DNA of 32,401 bases, from the NCBI GenBank assembly GCA_021808425.1, contig JAKBBS010000015.1, positions 1 to 32,401 on the forward strand, given 5' to 3'. Each line of letters begins with the position of its first letter. Within the stretch, counting starts at the first letter, position 1. A program made the position numbers and the translations under genes. Below are positions 24,360-32,401 of this stretch, in pieces. The stretch is from Actinomycetes bacterium. Its GTDB lineage: Bacteria; Actinomycetota; Acidimicrobiia; Acidimicrobiales; Palsa-688. A model generated the notes under the pieces. The model was given only the letters and a program-made list of their open reading frames with translations. It searched no databases and was not told where the DNA came from.

Positions 24360-25727
24360 ATGAAAACATTCCGCGACTTGACCTCGACAGGCGGGGGTGA
24401 CGCCTCTGCGCCGAAGCCGACCGGGAGACGTTCGATGAAGGTTGTCGCTTTGCTCGCCGCCGGTTCCACTTTGATAGCTGCCTGCGGTTCGAGCACGAAG
24501 TCCTCGTCGTCGGCTACGACCGCGTCGTCGGGCTCTGGAGGTTCGTCGACGACCGCAACGGCGTCGACAGCACCTATCCATGTCGGTGAGATCCTGCCTA
24601 TGACCGGTAAAGAGGCGTTCGTAGGAAAGTGGTTCGACCACGGTGTCCAGGCTGGAATCTACGCGGTCAACAACGGGGGCGGCGTCCTTGGGGGGCGAAA
24701 GTTCACTGCGAAGCTGGAGGACACGGCCGGCGACCCCGTCGACGCAGTCACGGCCTTGAAGACCGACCTTCTCTACCACCCGAAAGTAATGTTCGGGCCG
24801 TCATCTCTAGAGATCGAGGGAGTCATTCGTCAGTTCGGCTCGCTCCCGCTGGTGGACTTCATGGAGGGCGGGACCACGCAGCTCGATTACATGAACTACC
24901 CCTATGTCTTCAGGGTCTTCCCGTCTGACTCGGAGCTGCTCGCAGGCGAAGCCTATTACGGCTACCACGTCAAGAACTGCACAAGCGCCGGGCTGGTCTA
25001 CACGTCTGGCTCGAATGCTCAGGCTGAGGTCAAGCCGATCACCAAGGCCTATACGGCACTCGGCGGTAAAATTGCATCTTCAGTGACACTAGTTGCTGAC
25101 CAGAGCTCCTACAGCTCCGAGGTGGCGAGCTTGTTCAACGCGCACCCCCAGTGCGTGTTCTTCCATATGGACCCCCAGACGGCAAGCACCTTCTTCGCAA
25201 ACGTGCGTCAGCTGAACGACATGAACATACCGTTTATCACCGGTGATACCGGCGCGGCAACGCAGATGGCGAACGCTATCGGGTTGCAATACGCGTCCAA
25301 GTGGGTGACAGGTATGGGAGCGCCCCCGGCGTACGCTCAGGCCCAGACCGCCTACACAGCTGCCTACAACGCCGTCTGGAAGACGACGAAGTCGCTCCCG
25401 GCCGCGCCTGCAATGTACGATGCAGTGGTCATAGCGGCCCTCGCGATGGATGCTGCGAAGTCCACGAATCCCTCCGTGTACGTCAAACAAGTGACGAAGG
25501 TGGCCGGCGGTCCGGGTACAGCCTGCTACACCTACCCGAGCTGCCTGGCCCTTCTAAACGCTGGTACCGCCATCAACTACCAGGGCGTCAGCGGGAACGA
25601 GAACTTCAACCAATACCACAACGTGTTCTCGTCGTTCGAAGTCCAGCAGTTCTCAGCTTCGGGGACCTTGAACAACGTCTACACCGAGAAAGCCTCGGTG
25701 CTCGCGAGTCTCTACAACAAGGGCTAG
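24360..25727 (+). CDS. Liv-type ABC importer substrate-binding lipoprotein
   Basis: A 455-residue solute-binding protein of the periplasmic-binding type I (LivJ/LivK, Peripla_BP_6) fold. A 25-residue n-region ending GRRS is followed by MKVVALLAAGSTLIAACGSS, with the lipobox cysteine at C42, so it is anchored outside the membrane. A Ser/Thr-rich linker (about 45-68) precedes the mature domain, IHVGEILPMTGKEAFVGKWF, then GVQAGIYAVNNGGGVLGGRK and VMFGPSSLEIEGVIRQFGSL. The ATG at 24360 has AAAGGGGAG upstream; an ATG at residue 26 would give a more standard signal peptide. Last gene of the importer operon, followed by a strong hairpin. Ligand may be an amino acid, an amide or a small carboxylate. 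Confidence 0.93.
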   Translation: MKTFRDLTSTGGGDASAPKPTGRRSMKVVALLAAGSTLIAACGSSTKSSSSATTASSGSGGSSTTATASTAPIHVGEILPMTGKEAFVGKWFDHGVQAGIYAVNNGGGVLGGRKFTAKLEDTAGDPVDAVTALKTDLLYHPKVMFGPSSLEIEGVIRQFGSLPLVDFMEGGTTQLDYMNYPYVFRVFPSDSELLAGEAYYGYHVKNCTSAGLVYTSGSNAQAEVKPITKAYTALGGKIASSVTLVADQSSYSSEVASLFNAHPQCVFFHMDPQTASTFFANVRQLNDMNIPFITGDTGAATQMANAIGLQYASKWVTGMGAPPAYAQAQTAYTAAYNAVWKTTKSLPAAPAMYDAVVIAALAMDAAKSTNPSVYVKQVTKVAGGPGTACYTYPSCLALLNAGTAINYQGVSGNENFNQYHNVFSSFEVQQFSASGTLNNVYTEKASVLASLYNKG

Positions 25728-25755
25728 CGCAGCCGGGGAAACCCAACGAGTGCAA

Positions 25756-25806
25756 CCATGCCCGTCGCGGGTCGGCGCAATCCGGCTCGCGCCGGGCATG
25801 GCTTTT
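25756..25806 (+). terminator. Terminator after the importer operon
   Basis: A perfect nine-base stem, CCATGCCCG (25756-25764) with CGGGCATGG (25793-25801), closes a longer helix whose interior (CGCGGGTCGG with CCGGCTCGCG) also pairs with one mismatch and one G-U wobble. It is followed by CTTTT. It lies 28 bases past the stop codon of the binding protein gene. Confidence 0.88.
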
Positions 25807-25847
25807 GGCGACACCGCAAGGTGAAACGACTAACAACAAAACCCGTT

Positions 25848-25867
25848 ATGAGTGAATGCTCACTCAT
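25848..25867 (+). promoter_or_regulatory. Palindromic operator of the TetR-family gene
   Basis: ATGAGTGA-ATGC-TCACTCAT: two perfect eight-base arms around four bases. The size and position are those of a TetR-type autoregulatory operator. It lies between a possible -35 (TTATGA, 25846-25851) and a -10-like TATATG (25868-25873), where binding would block RNA polymerase. Confidence 0.82.
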
Positions 25868-25880
25868 ATATGCTGTGGTT

Positions 25881-26516
25881 GTGTATTCTCAGCAGGCCAT
25901 CACGACGACCGATAACCCTGACTGCTCTGGACCGCGAAGGCGAGCTTCCTCGCTTCCCGCGGACGAGCGTCGGGCGGATTTGATTGCGGCGGTACTTCCG
26001 CTTCTGATCGAGCATGGCACGGCTGTTACGACCCGTCAGATCGCCTTGGCCGCCGGCATCGCCGAAGGCACGATCTTCAGAGCCTTTCCAGACAAGAAGT
26101 CCCTGATCACCGCCGCAATCGAACATGCCTTCGACCCCGCCCCGATGGATGCCGAACTCGACGCCATCGACCGTACGCTGCCCCTTGAGACGCGACTGGA
26201 GAAGGCAGTATCGATCATGGCGAACCGACTCGGTTTCCTCGGCCAGCTCATGCTGGCGACGGGGATCAGGCCGCCCGAACTGAAGCTAGGACGAGCCTCC
26301 GGTCACCATCCCCCGAACCTGGCGAGCCTCGCAGCGCTCTTCGAGCCCGACCGCGCGCTAATCCGGCGGGACCCGCTGCACGCAGCGCAGCTTCTTCGCG
26401 GACTCACGTTCGCCGCCAGCCATCCGACTCTTATCGCAGGCAAACCGCTGACCCCAGAGGAGATCGTCTCGATCCTGTTGGACGGCCTGCGCAAAAGCGA
26501 GGCGCGGCCATGCTGA
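25881..26516 (+). CDS. TetR/AcrR-family transcriptional repressor
   Basis: A 211-residue regulator from the GTG at 25881. The HTH domain is clear: DERRADLIAAVLPLLIEHGT, then AVTTRQIALAAGIAEGTIFR and AFPDKKSLITAAIEHAF. The ligand domain is divergent and helical. The ATG at 25848 lies inside the operator palindrome, so starting there is unlikely. GTG 25875 and 25881 both follow the -10-like TATATG by only a few bases with no ribosome site, which suggests a leaderless message. Its stop overlaps the ATG of the first ABC exporter gene by seven bases. By the usual logic of such loci it represses itself and the exporter until a toxic ligand binds. Confidence 0.9.
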   Translation: MYSQQAITTTDNPDCSGPRRRASSLPADERRADLIAAVLPLLIEHGTAVTTRQIALAAGIAEGTIFRAFPDKKSLITAAIEHAFDPAPMDAELDAIDRTLPLETRLEKAVSIMANRLGFLGQLMLATGIRPPELKLGRASGHHPPNLASLAALFEPDRALIRRDPLHAAQLLRGLTFAASHPTLIAGKPLTPEEIVSILLDGLRKSEARPC

Positions 26517-28243
26517 TCCGCCTGCTCGTCACTTACCTCCGCCGGTACAAAAAGCTTCTCCTCGCCGTTGTGCTACTCCAGTTCGTTCAGACGATGGCCA
26601 CACTCTTCCTGCCTACCATCAACGCCGATATCGTCGACAAGGGCGTCTTGACACACAACACCGGCTACATCTGGCGCCTCGGCGCCGTGATGCTAGGCAT
26701 CACAGCCGTGCAGGTCGTCTTTGCGGTCGCCGCCATATACGCCGGATCGAAGGCGGCGATGGGATTCGGGCGCGACGTGCGCAGCGGCCTGTTTCACCGC
26801 GTGACGGACTTCTCGGCACAAGAGGTCGGCTTCTTCGGTGCCCCGTCGCTTATCACCCGGATAACCAATGACGTGACCCAGGTGCAGATCCTCGTGGTGA
26901 TGACCAGCACATTGTTCGTCGCCGCACCGATCATGCTCGTAGGCGGAGTGATCATGGCGATCCGCGAGGACGGACCCCTTTCGCTCATACTCGTCGTGAG
27001 CATCCCCGCCCTGCTAGTGGGCGTCGGCCAGGTGGTCATTCGGATGGTTCCGCAATTCCAGGCGATGCAGCTTCGCCTCGATCGGGTCAACCAGGTCCTA
27101 AGAGAGCAGATCACCGGGATGCGCGTGGTACGGGCATTCGTGCGTGAACCGGAGGAAGCAGCACGCTTCGAGGTCGCAAACGACGAACTCACCGCCACTT
27201 CGCTTCGGGCAGGTCGGCTCATGGCCTTCATGTTCCCGACCGTCATGGTGGTTATAAACGTGTCGAGCGCGGCTGTGCTTTGGATCGGCGGTAACCGCAT
27301 CGGCGCCGGACACATGCAGGTAGGCGCCCTGATCGCGTTCCTCACCTACCTCGTGCAGATCCTGACTTCAGTAATGATGGCCACCTTCGTGGCGATGATG
27401 TGGCCACGAGCAGCCGTGTGCGCTGAACGCATCCAAGCGGTTCTAGGCACAGCCTCATCGATAAGCGCTCCGGCGTCGCCGGTGAGCGAGGTTCGCTCAC
27501 GTGCCACGCTCGAGTTGAGCGACGTGACGTTCTGCTATCCCGGAGCGGAGTCACCGGTCCTCTCCGGCGTTTCCTTCCGCTGCAGTGCCGGCCAAACAAC
27601 TGCGATCATCGGAAGTACCGGGTCGGGCAAAACCACGCTCATCAATCTCGTCCCGCGGCTGATCGATGCGACCGACGGGTGTGTCGTCGTCGACGGCGTC
27701 AACGTGAAGGACCTGGACCTCGAGCTTCTGTGGGACCGTATCGGTCTCGTGCCGCAAAAGCCGTACCTCTTCTCGGGGACCGTGGCCAGCAACCTGCGCT
27801 ACGCGGATCCCGACGCAACCGACGACGAGCTTTGGGACGCGTTGGAGATCGCCCAGGCTCGTGACTTCGTGTCGGCGATGCCCGGCGGCCTACAGACCAG
27901 GATCGCCCAGGGAGGTTCAAATGTTTCGGGCGGCCAGCGCCAGCGGCTCGCCATCGCTCGTGCCATCGTGCGCAAACCGGACATCTACCTTTTCGACGAC
28001 TCTTTCTCCGCCCTCGACCTCGCCACAGACGCCCGACTTCGCGCCGCTCTCGGACCGGTAACGACTGACGCCGCCGTTGTTATCGTCGCTCAACGGGTTT
28101 CGACAATCATCGAAGCCGACCAGATCCTCGTACTCGAAGACGGTCGGCCCGTCGGTCTCGGAACTCATGAAGATCTGACTGTCAACTGTGCCACTTACGC
28201 AGAGATAGTGGCATCTCAGATGGCGGGGGCTGTCGCTCGATGA
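26510..28243 (+). CDS. ABC exporter half-transporter, subunit A (degenerate-site type)
   Basis: A 577-residue type IV exporter half: six membrane helices (about 15-300) then an ATPase domain. Walker A is GSTGSGKTT (368-376), the signature NVSGGQRQRLAIARA is canonical, but Walker B reads IYLFDDSFSALD, with D497 in place of the catalytic glutamate, and the switch histidine is Q528 in VIVAQRVSTI. These changes are typical of the first subunit of heterodimeric exporters such as TM287/288, BmrCD and LmrCD. It is coupled to the TetR gene upstream and, by an ATGA overlap, to subunit B downstream. Likely exports drugs or lipophilic compounds; the substrate cannot be inferred. Confidence 0.94.
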   Translation: MLIRLLVTYLRRYKKLLLAVVLLQFVQTMATLFLPTINADIVDKGVLTHNTGYIWRLGAVMLGITAVQVVFAVAAIYAGSKAAMGFGRDVRSGLFHRVTDFSAQEVGFFGAPSLITRITNDVTQVQILVVMTSTLFVAAPIMLVGGVIMAIREDGPLSLILVVSIPALLVGVGQVVIRMVPQFQAMQLRLDRVNQVLREQITGMRVVRAFVREPEEAARFEVANDELTATSLRAGRLMAFMFPTVMVVINVSSAAVLWIGGNRIGAGHMQVGALIAFLTYLVQILTSVMMATFVAMMWPRAAVCAERIQAVLGTASSISAPASPVSEVRSRATLELSDVTFCYPGAESPVLSGVSFRCSAGQTTAIIGSTGSGKTTLINLVPRLIDATDGCVVVDGVNVKDLDLELLWDRIGLVPQKPYLFSGTVASNLRYADPDATDDELWDALEIAQARDFVSAMPGGLQTRIAQGGSNVSGGQRQRLAIARAIVRKPDIYLFDDSFSALDLATDARLRAALGPVTTDAAVVIVAQRVSTIIEADQILVLEDGRPVGLGTHEDLTVNCATYAEIVASQMAGAVAR

Positions 28244-30132
28244 CCAGCGTCGTGCGCACCGACAATCCCGCCGACGAGGTGGACGGCGAACCCGTGAAGC
28301 AGCCGGCTGCATCCCGCAATGGTCTGGCAGGACGCATGGGTGCGGCCGGCATGCCCGTCGAGAAGGCCAAGGACCTGAGAAAATCGAGCCGCCGACTGGC
28401 TGGACGCCTCCGCTCCGAAAGCTTGGGGCTCATGGCCGTAGCCGGGCTCGCCGTGCTCAGCGTCGGCCTTTCGGTCATCGGACCAAAGCTTCTCGGCGAC
28501 GCAACGAACGTGATCATCTCAGGCCTGAGGCGCCACGTGGTCGACTTCGCCGCGCTGCACCGAGTGATCTTTGAAGCTGTCGGGGCATACGTTGTCTCGT
28601 CGGCGCTCGCATACCTTCAGTCGTACTTGCTCGCCGGGATCGTTCAAAGGACGATGCAGCGGATCCGCTCCGACGTCGAAGAGAAGATAAACCGGTTCCC
28701 CCTGCGCTACATCGACAACCAACCTCGCGGCGATCTGCTCAGCCGTGTAACCAACGACATCGACAACCTCGCCCAGAGCCTGCAGCAAACCCTCAGCCAG
28801 GCGTTGACATCGCTTTTGACAGTAGGCGGCGTCGTGATCATGATGCTGCTCATATCGCCGCTGCTCGCCTTGGTCGCAATCGTCACGATTCCGGCGTCAC
28901 TCCTGATCATCAAAGTGATTGCGAAGCGCTCCAAAACCCGATTCGTTGCCCAGTGGGCCCACACCGGCGCCCTGAACGCTCTCGTCGAAGAGACCTTCAC
29001 CGGACACGGGCTGGTGAAGGTCTTCGGGCGCCAGCGCGACGTAGAGGCGCGCTTCGACGCGAAGAACGAGGAACTGTACTCAGCGAGTTTCGGTGCGCAG
29101 TTCATATCGGGGACCATCCAGCCGGCCATGATGTTCCTCGGCAACCTAAACTTCGTCGCGATAGCCGTAGTCGGTGGCCTGCAGGTCTCCTCCGGGGCCA
29201 TGAACCTCGGAGACATCCAAGCGTTCATCCAGTATTCGCGCCAGTTTACCCAGCCGATAACGCAGCTGGCGTCTATGGCGAACGTCCTTCAGTCGGGTAT
29301 CGCATCCGCTGAAAGGATCTTCCAGCTTCTCGACGCCCCCGAGGAGAGCGACGACCGGGACTTCCCCCAAGCCACCAACGAGCCGCGCAGCCGCGTCGAG
29401 TTCGATCACGTCTCATTCTCCTATGACGCGTCGAGGCCGCTAATAGAGGATCTCTCACTTGTGGCCGAACCAGGCCAGACGGTCGCGATCGTCGGGCCTA
29501 CCGGGGCCGGAAAGACGACGCTCGTCAACCTGGTCATGCGTTTCTACGACATCGACTCCGGTGTGATAACTCTTGACGGCAACGACATATCAAAAATGCG
29601 GCGCCGGGATCTGCGCTCCAACATGGGGATGGTGCTGCAGGACACCTGGCTCTTCCATGGGACCATCAAGGAGAACATCGCGTTCGGAAACCTCGGTGCC
29701 GACGACGAGCAGATCATGGCTGCAGCCCGAGCGACCTACGTGGACCGCTTCGTTCACTCCTTGCCTGACGGCTACGACACAGTCCTAGACGACGACGGGA
29801 CGACTGTCAGCGCCGGTGAGAAGCAGCTGCTCACGATCGCGAGGGCGTTCCTCGCTGATCCTGCGATTCTGATACTCGACGAGGCGACCAGCTCGGTGGA
29901 CACGAGGACCGAGGTTCTAATACAAAGGGCGATGGCCGCACTGCGGTCGAACCGGACTAGTTTTGTCATCGCGCACCGCCTTTCGACGATCCGCGACGCC
30001 GACGTCATCTTGGTGATGGAGTCAGGCCGGATTGTCGAACAGGGAAACCACGAGGAGCTCCTGGCGGCCGGGGGCGCCTACTACAACCTCTTCAACGCAC
30101 AGTTCGCGTCGGCCGCGGTCGACGTCACGTAG
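28240..30132 (+). CDS. ABC exporter half-transporter, subunit B (canonical-site type)
   Basis: A 630-residue exporter half with an N-terminal extension of about 60 residues, six membrane helices and an ATPase domain. Walker A is GPTGAGKTT, Walker B ILILDEATSSVD with catalytic E548, and the switch histidine is H579 (FVIAHRLSTI). Its signature, however, is TVSAGEKQLLTIARA (522-536), degenerate at SGGQ. Together with subunit A this gives one intact ATP site (B Walker with A signature) and one degenerate site, as expected of an obligate heterodimer. It starts within the stop of subunit A and ends six bases from the convergent YihY-type gene. Confidence 0.94.
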   Translation: MTSVVRTDNPADEVDGEPVKQPAASRNGLAGRMGAAGMPVEKAKDLRKSSRRLAGRLRSESLGLMAVAGLAVLSVGLSVIGPKLLGDATNVIISGLRRHVVDFAALHRVIFEAVGAYVVSSALAYLQSYLLAGIVQRTMQRIRSDVEEKINRFPLRYIDNQPRGDLLSRVTNDIDNLAQSLQQTLSQALTSLLTVGGVVIMMLLISPLLALVAIVTIPASLLIIKVIAKRSKTRFVAQWAHTGALNALVEETFTGHGLVKVFGRQRDVEARFDAKNEELYSASFGAQFISGTIQPAMMFLGNLNFVAIAVVGGLQVSSGAMNLGDIQAFIQYSRQFTQPITQLASMANVLQSGIASAERIFQLLDAPEESDDRDFPQATNEPRSRVEFDHVSFSYDASRPLIEDLSLVAEPGQTVAIVGPTGAGKTTLVNLVMRFYDIDSGVITLDGNDISKMRRRDLRSNMGMVLQDTWLFHGTIKENIAFGNLGADDEQIMAAARATYVDRFVHSLPDGYDTVLDDDGTTVSAGEKQLLTIARAFLADPAILILDEATSSVDTRTEVLIQRAMAALRSNRTSFVIAHRLSTIRDADVILVMESGRIVEQGNHEELLAAGGAYYNLFNAQFASAAVDVT

Positions 30133-30138
30133 ACGGGC

Positions 30139-31119
30139 TTATCCCTCGAGCGGATCCCGATCGGCCTCGGAGGTAAATCCGGCGTTCACGAAGATCTCCG
30201 GGCGACGCTCCTCCATCGCCGCCAAACGCAGGAATGTCCGCCTGTCGCCGTCACTGAGCGGCGGCTGAGTGATGGTCCGAGGCCAAAGCCGGTAACGGCG
30301 AACCACGTCTACCTCCACCGCAAGAAGGGTCAGCTGTGCCGCGAGGAAGAGGAACGACATCAACGCGATCACCAACGCAAAAGTTCCGTAGACCGGTGTC
30401 GCGTGCGCTAGCTCTCGACGGACGTACCAGCCTCCGAGCGCCTGCAGCCCCTCCCAGAAGACCGTGGCAAGCCCGGCTCCGACGGCGACGTCATGCCAAC
30501 TAAGGCGCTCCGACGTGAGGACGACGAATGCGGAACTAAACACCGCGAAATTGACGATCCCCCCTGCTACCACAGCGCCAGCGGCCGCAGGTGCCCCGTG
30601 CACAACAACTGGTATGACACTGGTGAGTGCCGTGGACACCAAGGTTCCAAACCCGAGAGCACCGAGAAGCAGGAACCCTCGGAGACGGCGCAGCCAGAAG
30701 TTCGGCCATCTCCGGTAAGGCACGTTCCACACGGTCTGCATTGCATTAAGCGCAGCCTGGCCGACCCCCTGCACCCCGTAGAGAGTTCCGAGTATTCCGA
30801 CGATGAGGGCGACAGCATTCCCCGTCAGAGGGTGCGCCGCACTGCGCAGTTGCGTCCCGATGACCGGGAAGTTTCCGAGAGCCGAGTTCAGGATTTTGGA
30901 CTGCAACCCAGGATGGCCTTGAAGGACGAATCCGAGGATCGTGGTGAGCAACAACAGCAGCGGGAACAGCGAGAACAGGGCATAATATGCGACCACCACC
31001 GCTTTGCCTCCGGCCTGGTCGTTACCGTACTTCTGTATGACAGCATAAGGAAACGCCACGACCGGATGACGCTGCTGGAACCTGTCGACTCTGCGAACGG
31101 CTTTCTCTATAGGGTTCAC
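30139..31119 (-). CDS. YihY/BrkB-family inner membrane protein
   Basis: About 326 residues with six hydrophobic segments. The family signature is the first pair of helices: KAVVVAYYALFSLFPLLLLL, then LTGNAVALIVGILGTLYGVQ and a NAMQTVWNVPYR loop. Others are FLLLGALGFGTLVSTAL, the LSWHDVAVGAGLATVFWEGL region and PVYGTFALVIALMSFLFLAA. BrkB-type proteins were once called ribonuclease BN by mistake; their function is not settled. The GTG at 31119 is preferred (VNPIEKAVRRVDRF follows). The frame also extends to a TTG at 31167, and the AGGAGAG at about 31154 does not serve either start well. No operon partner. Confidence 0.88.
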   Translation of the reverse strand: MNPIEKAVRRVDRFQQRHPVVAFPYAVIQKYGNDQAGGKAVVVAYYALFSLFPLLLLLTTILGFVLQGHPGLQSKILNSALGNFPVIGTQLRSAAHPLTGNAVALIVGILGTLYGVQGVGQAALNAMQTVWNVPYRRWPNFWLRRLRGFLLLGALGFGTLVSTALTSVIPVVVHGAPAAAGAVVAGGIVNFAVFSSAFVVLTSERLSWHDVAVGAGLATVFWEGLQALGGWYVRRELAHATPVYGTFALVIALMSFLFLAAQLTLLAVEVDVVRRYRLWPRTITQPPLSDGDRRTFLRLAAMEERRPEIFVNAGFTSEADRDPLEG

Positions 31120-31181
31120 ACTTGAGAGTCTTACCCACTTCGAAGCCAGCTCTCCTAAAGACCACAACCGCCACGATCCAA

Positions 31182-31214
31182 GGCGGGAACCGCGGACAGT
31201 TTACGGTTCCCGCC
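31182..31214 (-). terminator. Hairpin after the phosphoesterase gene
   Basis: A perfect eleven-base stem, GGCGGGAACCG (31182-31192) with CGGTTCCCGCC (31204-31214), and an eleven-base loop. It begins 15 bases after the phosphoesterase stop codon. No U run follows, so it is a U-less terminator or an mRNA 3' protecting hairpin. Confidence 0.8.
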
Positions 31215-31229
31215 CCTATGACCCCGTCT

Positions 31230-32357
31230 CTAGCTTTCTTTGCCTCCGCCAGGCAGCAGTAGAGGAGCCAGCGAGTGGACTTGGACGAAATCGCCGGCGC
31301 TACCGAGGAACCCCAAGTTCCAGTTGGACTCGATGGTGCGAAGAAGCGAGTAGTGATTCGACGGTATCGAATCGACCGCTCCCTTCACCCCTCGACGGGA
31401 CACGACGATCATCGGAACGTGCCCGCCGCCGTAGACAGTCCCGCCGGCGAGGTCCCCTCCACCGGCCGTGGCAGGATTGGTCGGTACCGCCGGCAGGATC
31501 GGCGAGTCGCAGCAGCCACTGAGGTCCGTCGGCCCGTACGGAGCTTCGTAGGCGTACGAGCTCTCGTCCCACGTTATGAAGATCGCGGAGTTTCCTGTCC
31601 AAGCCTTGGACTGAGTGATCGCCGTCACCCATTTGCGAAGGAAGTCGTTTCCGTCTTGGTAGAGAGTCGCCTGAGTGGAACTCGTGGCGGAAGTGGCATA
31701 CGGACAGGCGGTAGCCCCGCCGTGCATGTCGTCGCACACATTCGGTGATATCCACGAGAACTTCGGCACGTTACCAGATTGCAAATCAGTCGCCAACTGT
31801 TTCAACGGCACGACGTTCTTTGCGCGGGCCGGGTTGTTCGACACGTCCGGGAACATCATGAACGGGTCGTGTTTGCGCACATAGAGCCCGTTAGGGGACT
31901 CAGAGCCAGCGAATCCGGCGTTTGGTATCGACTGCATGTAGCCTTTCCAGGAAACGTTGGCGCTTTCGAGCTGATCCACGAGGTTTCCGTGGTTGAAGTC
32001 ACCATCGGTGACCTGAAGCGGGTCGTCACTGTTCGAGCCCCATGTGCTTCCGCTGACCGCAGCGATGTAGTTTGGGGTGCTGACGTGTGTCACGCCGTAA
32101 TAGTTGTCAGCAAGGCCGTTTGTCGCCGCGAGGTGCTGGATGTAGGTGGTGTTCTGGTTAGTGCTTGCGAGAAGCCCGCTATACGAGCTGTTTTCCATCA
32201 TGATCACGAACACGTGATCCATGTGGGGGAACGGAGCAGTTGCGTCGACCCGGGCTACCGGAGCGTCGGCGCTAGCGATACTTGGAACCACCACTGCTCC
32301 AGCTAACGCCACGACCGCTCCTGCTGCTAGCGCTGTCGACCGCCGTATCTTAGCCAT
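31230..32357 (-). CDS. Secreted phosphoesterase (phospholipase C/acid phosphatase-like)
   Basis: A 375-residue protein of the phosphoesterase family that includes bacterial phospholipase C and AcpA-type acid phosphatases. A signal peptide is clear: positive KIRR, a hydrophobic core, and ASA-DA cleavage near residue 30. The metal and nucleophile region is HVFVIMMENSSYSGLL (E55, N56), where relatives have ENH(S/R). Later blocks are STPNYIAAVSGS, KFSWISPNVCDDMHGG, SAIFITWDESSYAYE and GGHVPMIVVSRRG. The ATG at 32357 follows GAGAGAGGAAAC. Substrate probably a phosphate monoester or phospholipid outside the cell; likely helps phosphate scavenging, though no Pho box was recognised in the short leader visible. 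Confidence 0.87.
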   Translation of the reverse strand: MAKIRRSTALAAGAVVALAGAVVVPSIASADAPVARVDATAPFPHMDHVFVIMMENSSYSGLLASTNQNTTYIQHLAATNGLADNYYGVTHVSTPNYIAAVSGSTWGSNSDDPLQVTDGDFNHGNLVDQLESANVSWKGYMQSIPNAGFAGSESPNGLYVRKHDPFMMFPDVSNNPARAKNVVPLKQLATDLQSGNVPKFSWISPNVCDDMHGGATACPYATSATSSTQATLYQDGNDFLRKWVTAITQSKAWTGNSAIFITWDESSYAYEAPYGPTDLSGCCDSPILPAVPTNPATAGGGDLAGGTVYGGGHVPMIVVSRRGVKGAVDSIPSNHYSLLRTIESNWNLGFLGSAGDFVQVHSLAPLLLPGGGKES

Positions 32358-32401
32358 CCAGTCGTTTCCTCTCTCATGTTGTCAAGGCCGAGGCGCTCCT
32401 G

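Overview
This is a high-GC chromosomal segment from an actinobacterium (Actinomycetota). The markers are mshA (mycothiol), gpgS (glucosylglycerate), a CysO-type sulfur carrier next to a threonine-synthase-like gene and a GroEL2-type chaperonin, and an RsiG-like c-di-GMP anti-sigma factor. A deep lineage such as Acidimicrobiia would fit, because HemQ has Firmicutes-style motifs and several proteins are divergent; that placement is inference. No rRNA, tRNA, CRISPR, IS element or prophage was seen.

Positions 1-4605. A minus-strand run, possibly one transcript, encodes a MoaD-like protein, an RsiG-like anti-sigma factor, an XRE regulator and the N-terminus of MshA (cut by the window edge). On the plus strand follow a histidine phosphatase resembling glucosyl-3-phosphoglycerate phosphatase and an overlapping acyl-CoA carboxylase carboxyltransferase subunit. 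HemQ (coproheme decarboxylase) converges on them.

Positions 4606-8416. groEL lies under a textbook CIRCE operator, followed by a long stem-loop. Upstream of it is the coupled pair thrC-cysO. Positions 8417-13960 (plus): gpgS, two GT4 glycosyltransferases and an orphan form-II CO-dehydrogenase-type molybdopterin subunit. Positions 13932-18009: a glycerate kinase, a divergent GT20 trehalose-6-phosphate synthase, a convergent overlapping OtsB, and a membrane-anchored LytR_C protein. With gpgS and the candidate gpgP, this makes a loose sugar/compatible-solute neighbourhood.

Positions 18261-25727. A CitA/DcuS-type sensor kinase and CitB-type response regulator are divergent from a complete five-gene Liv-type (branched-chain amino acid family) ABC importer, which ends in a strong terminator. 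Positions 25848-30132: a TetR-like repressor with a palindromic operator, coupled to both halves of a heterodimeric ABC exporter with one degenerate ATP site. Positions 30139-32357 (minus): a YihY/BrkB membrane protein and a secreted phosphoesterase separated by a hairpin.

The observations most worth following are the RsiG-like protein with one intact and one eroded c-di-GMP motif, the CysO-ThrC pair, the altered acceptor motif in the OtsA-like enzyme, the orphan CoxL-type subunit, the missing standard start codon of the Liv permease, and the TetR operator lying over a probable leaderless promoter. All identifications come from reading translations and motifs; no database search was run.
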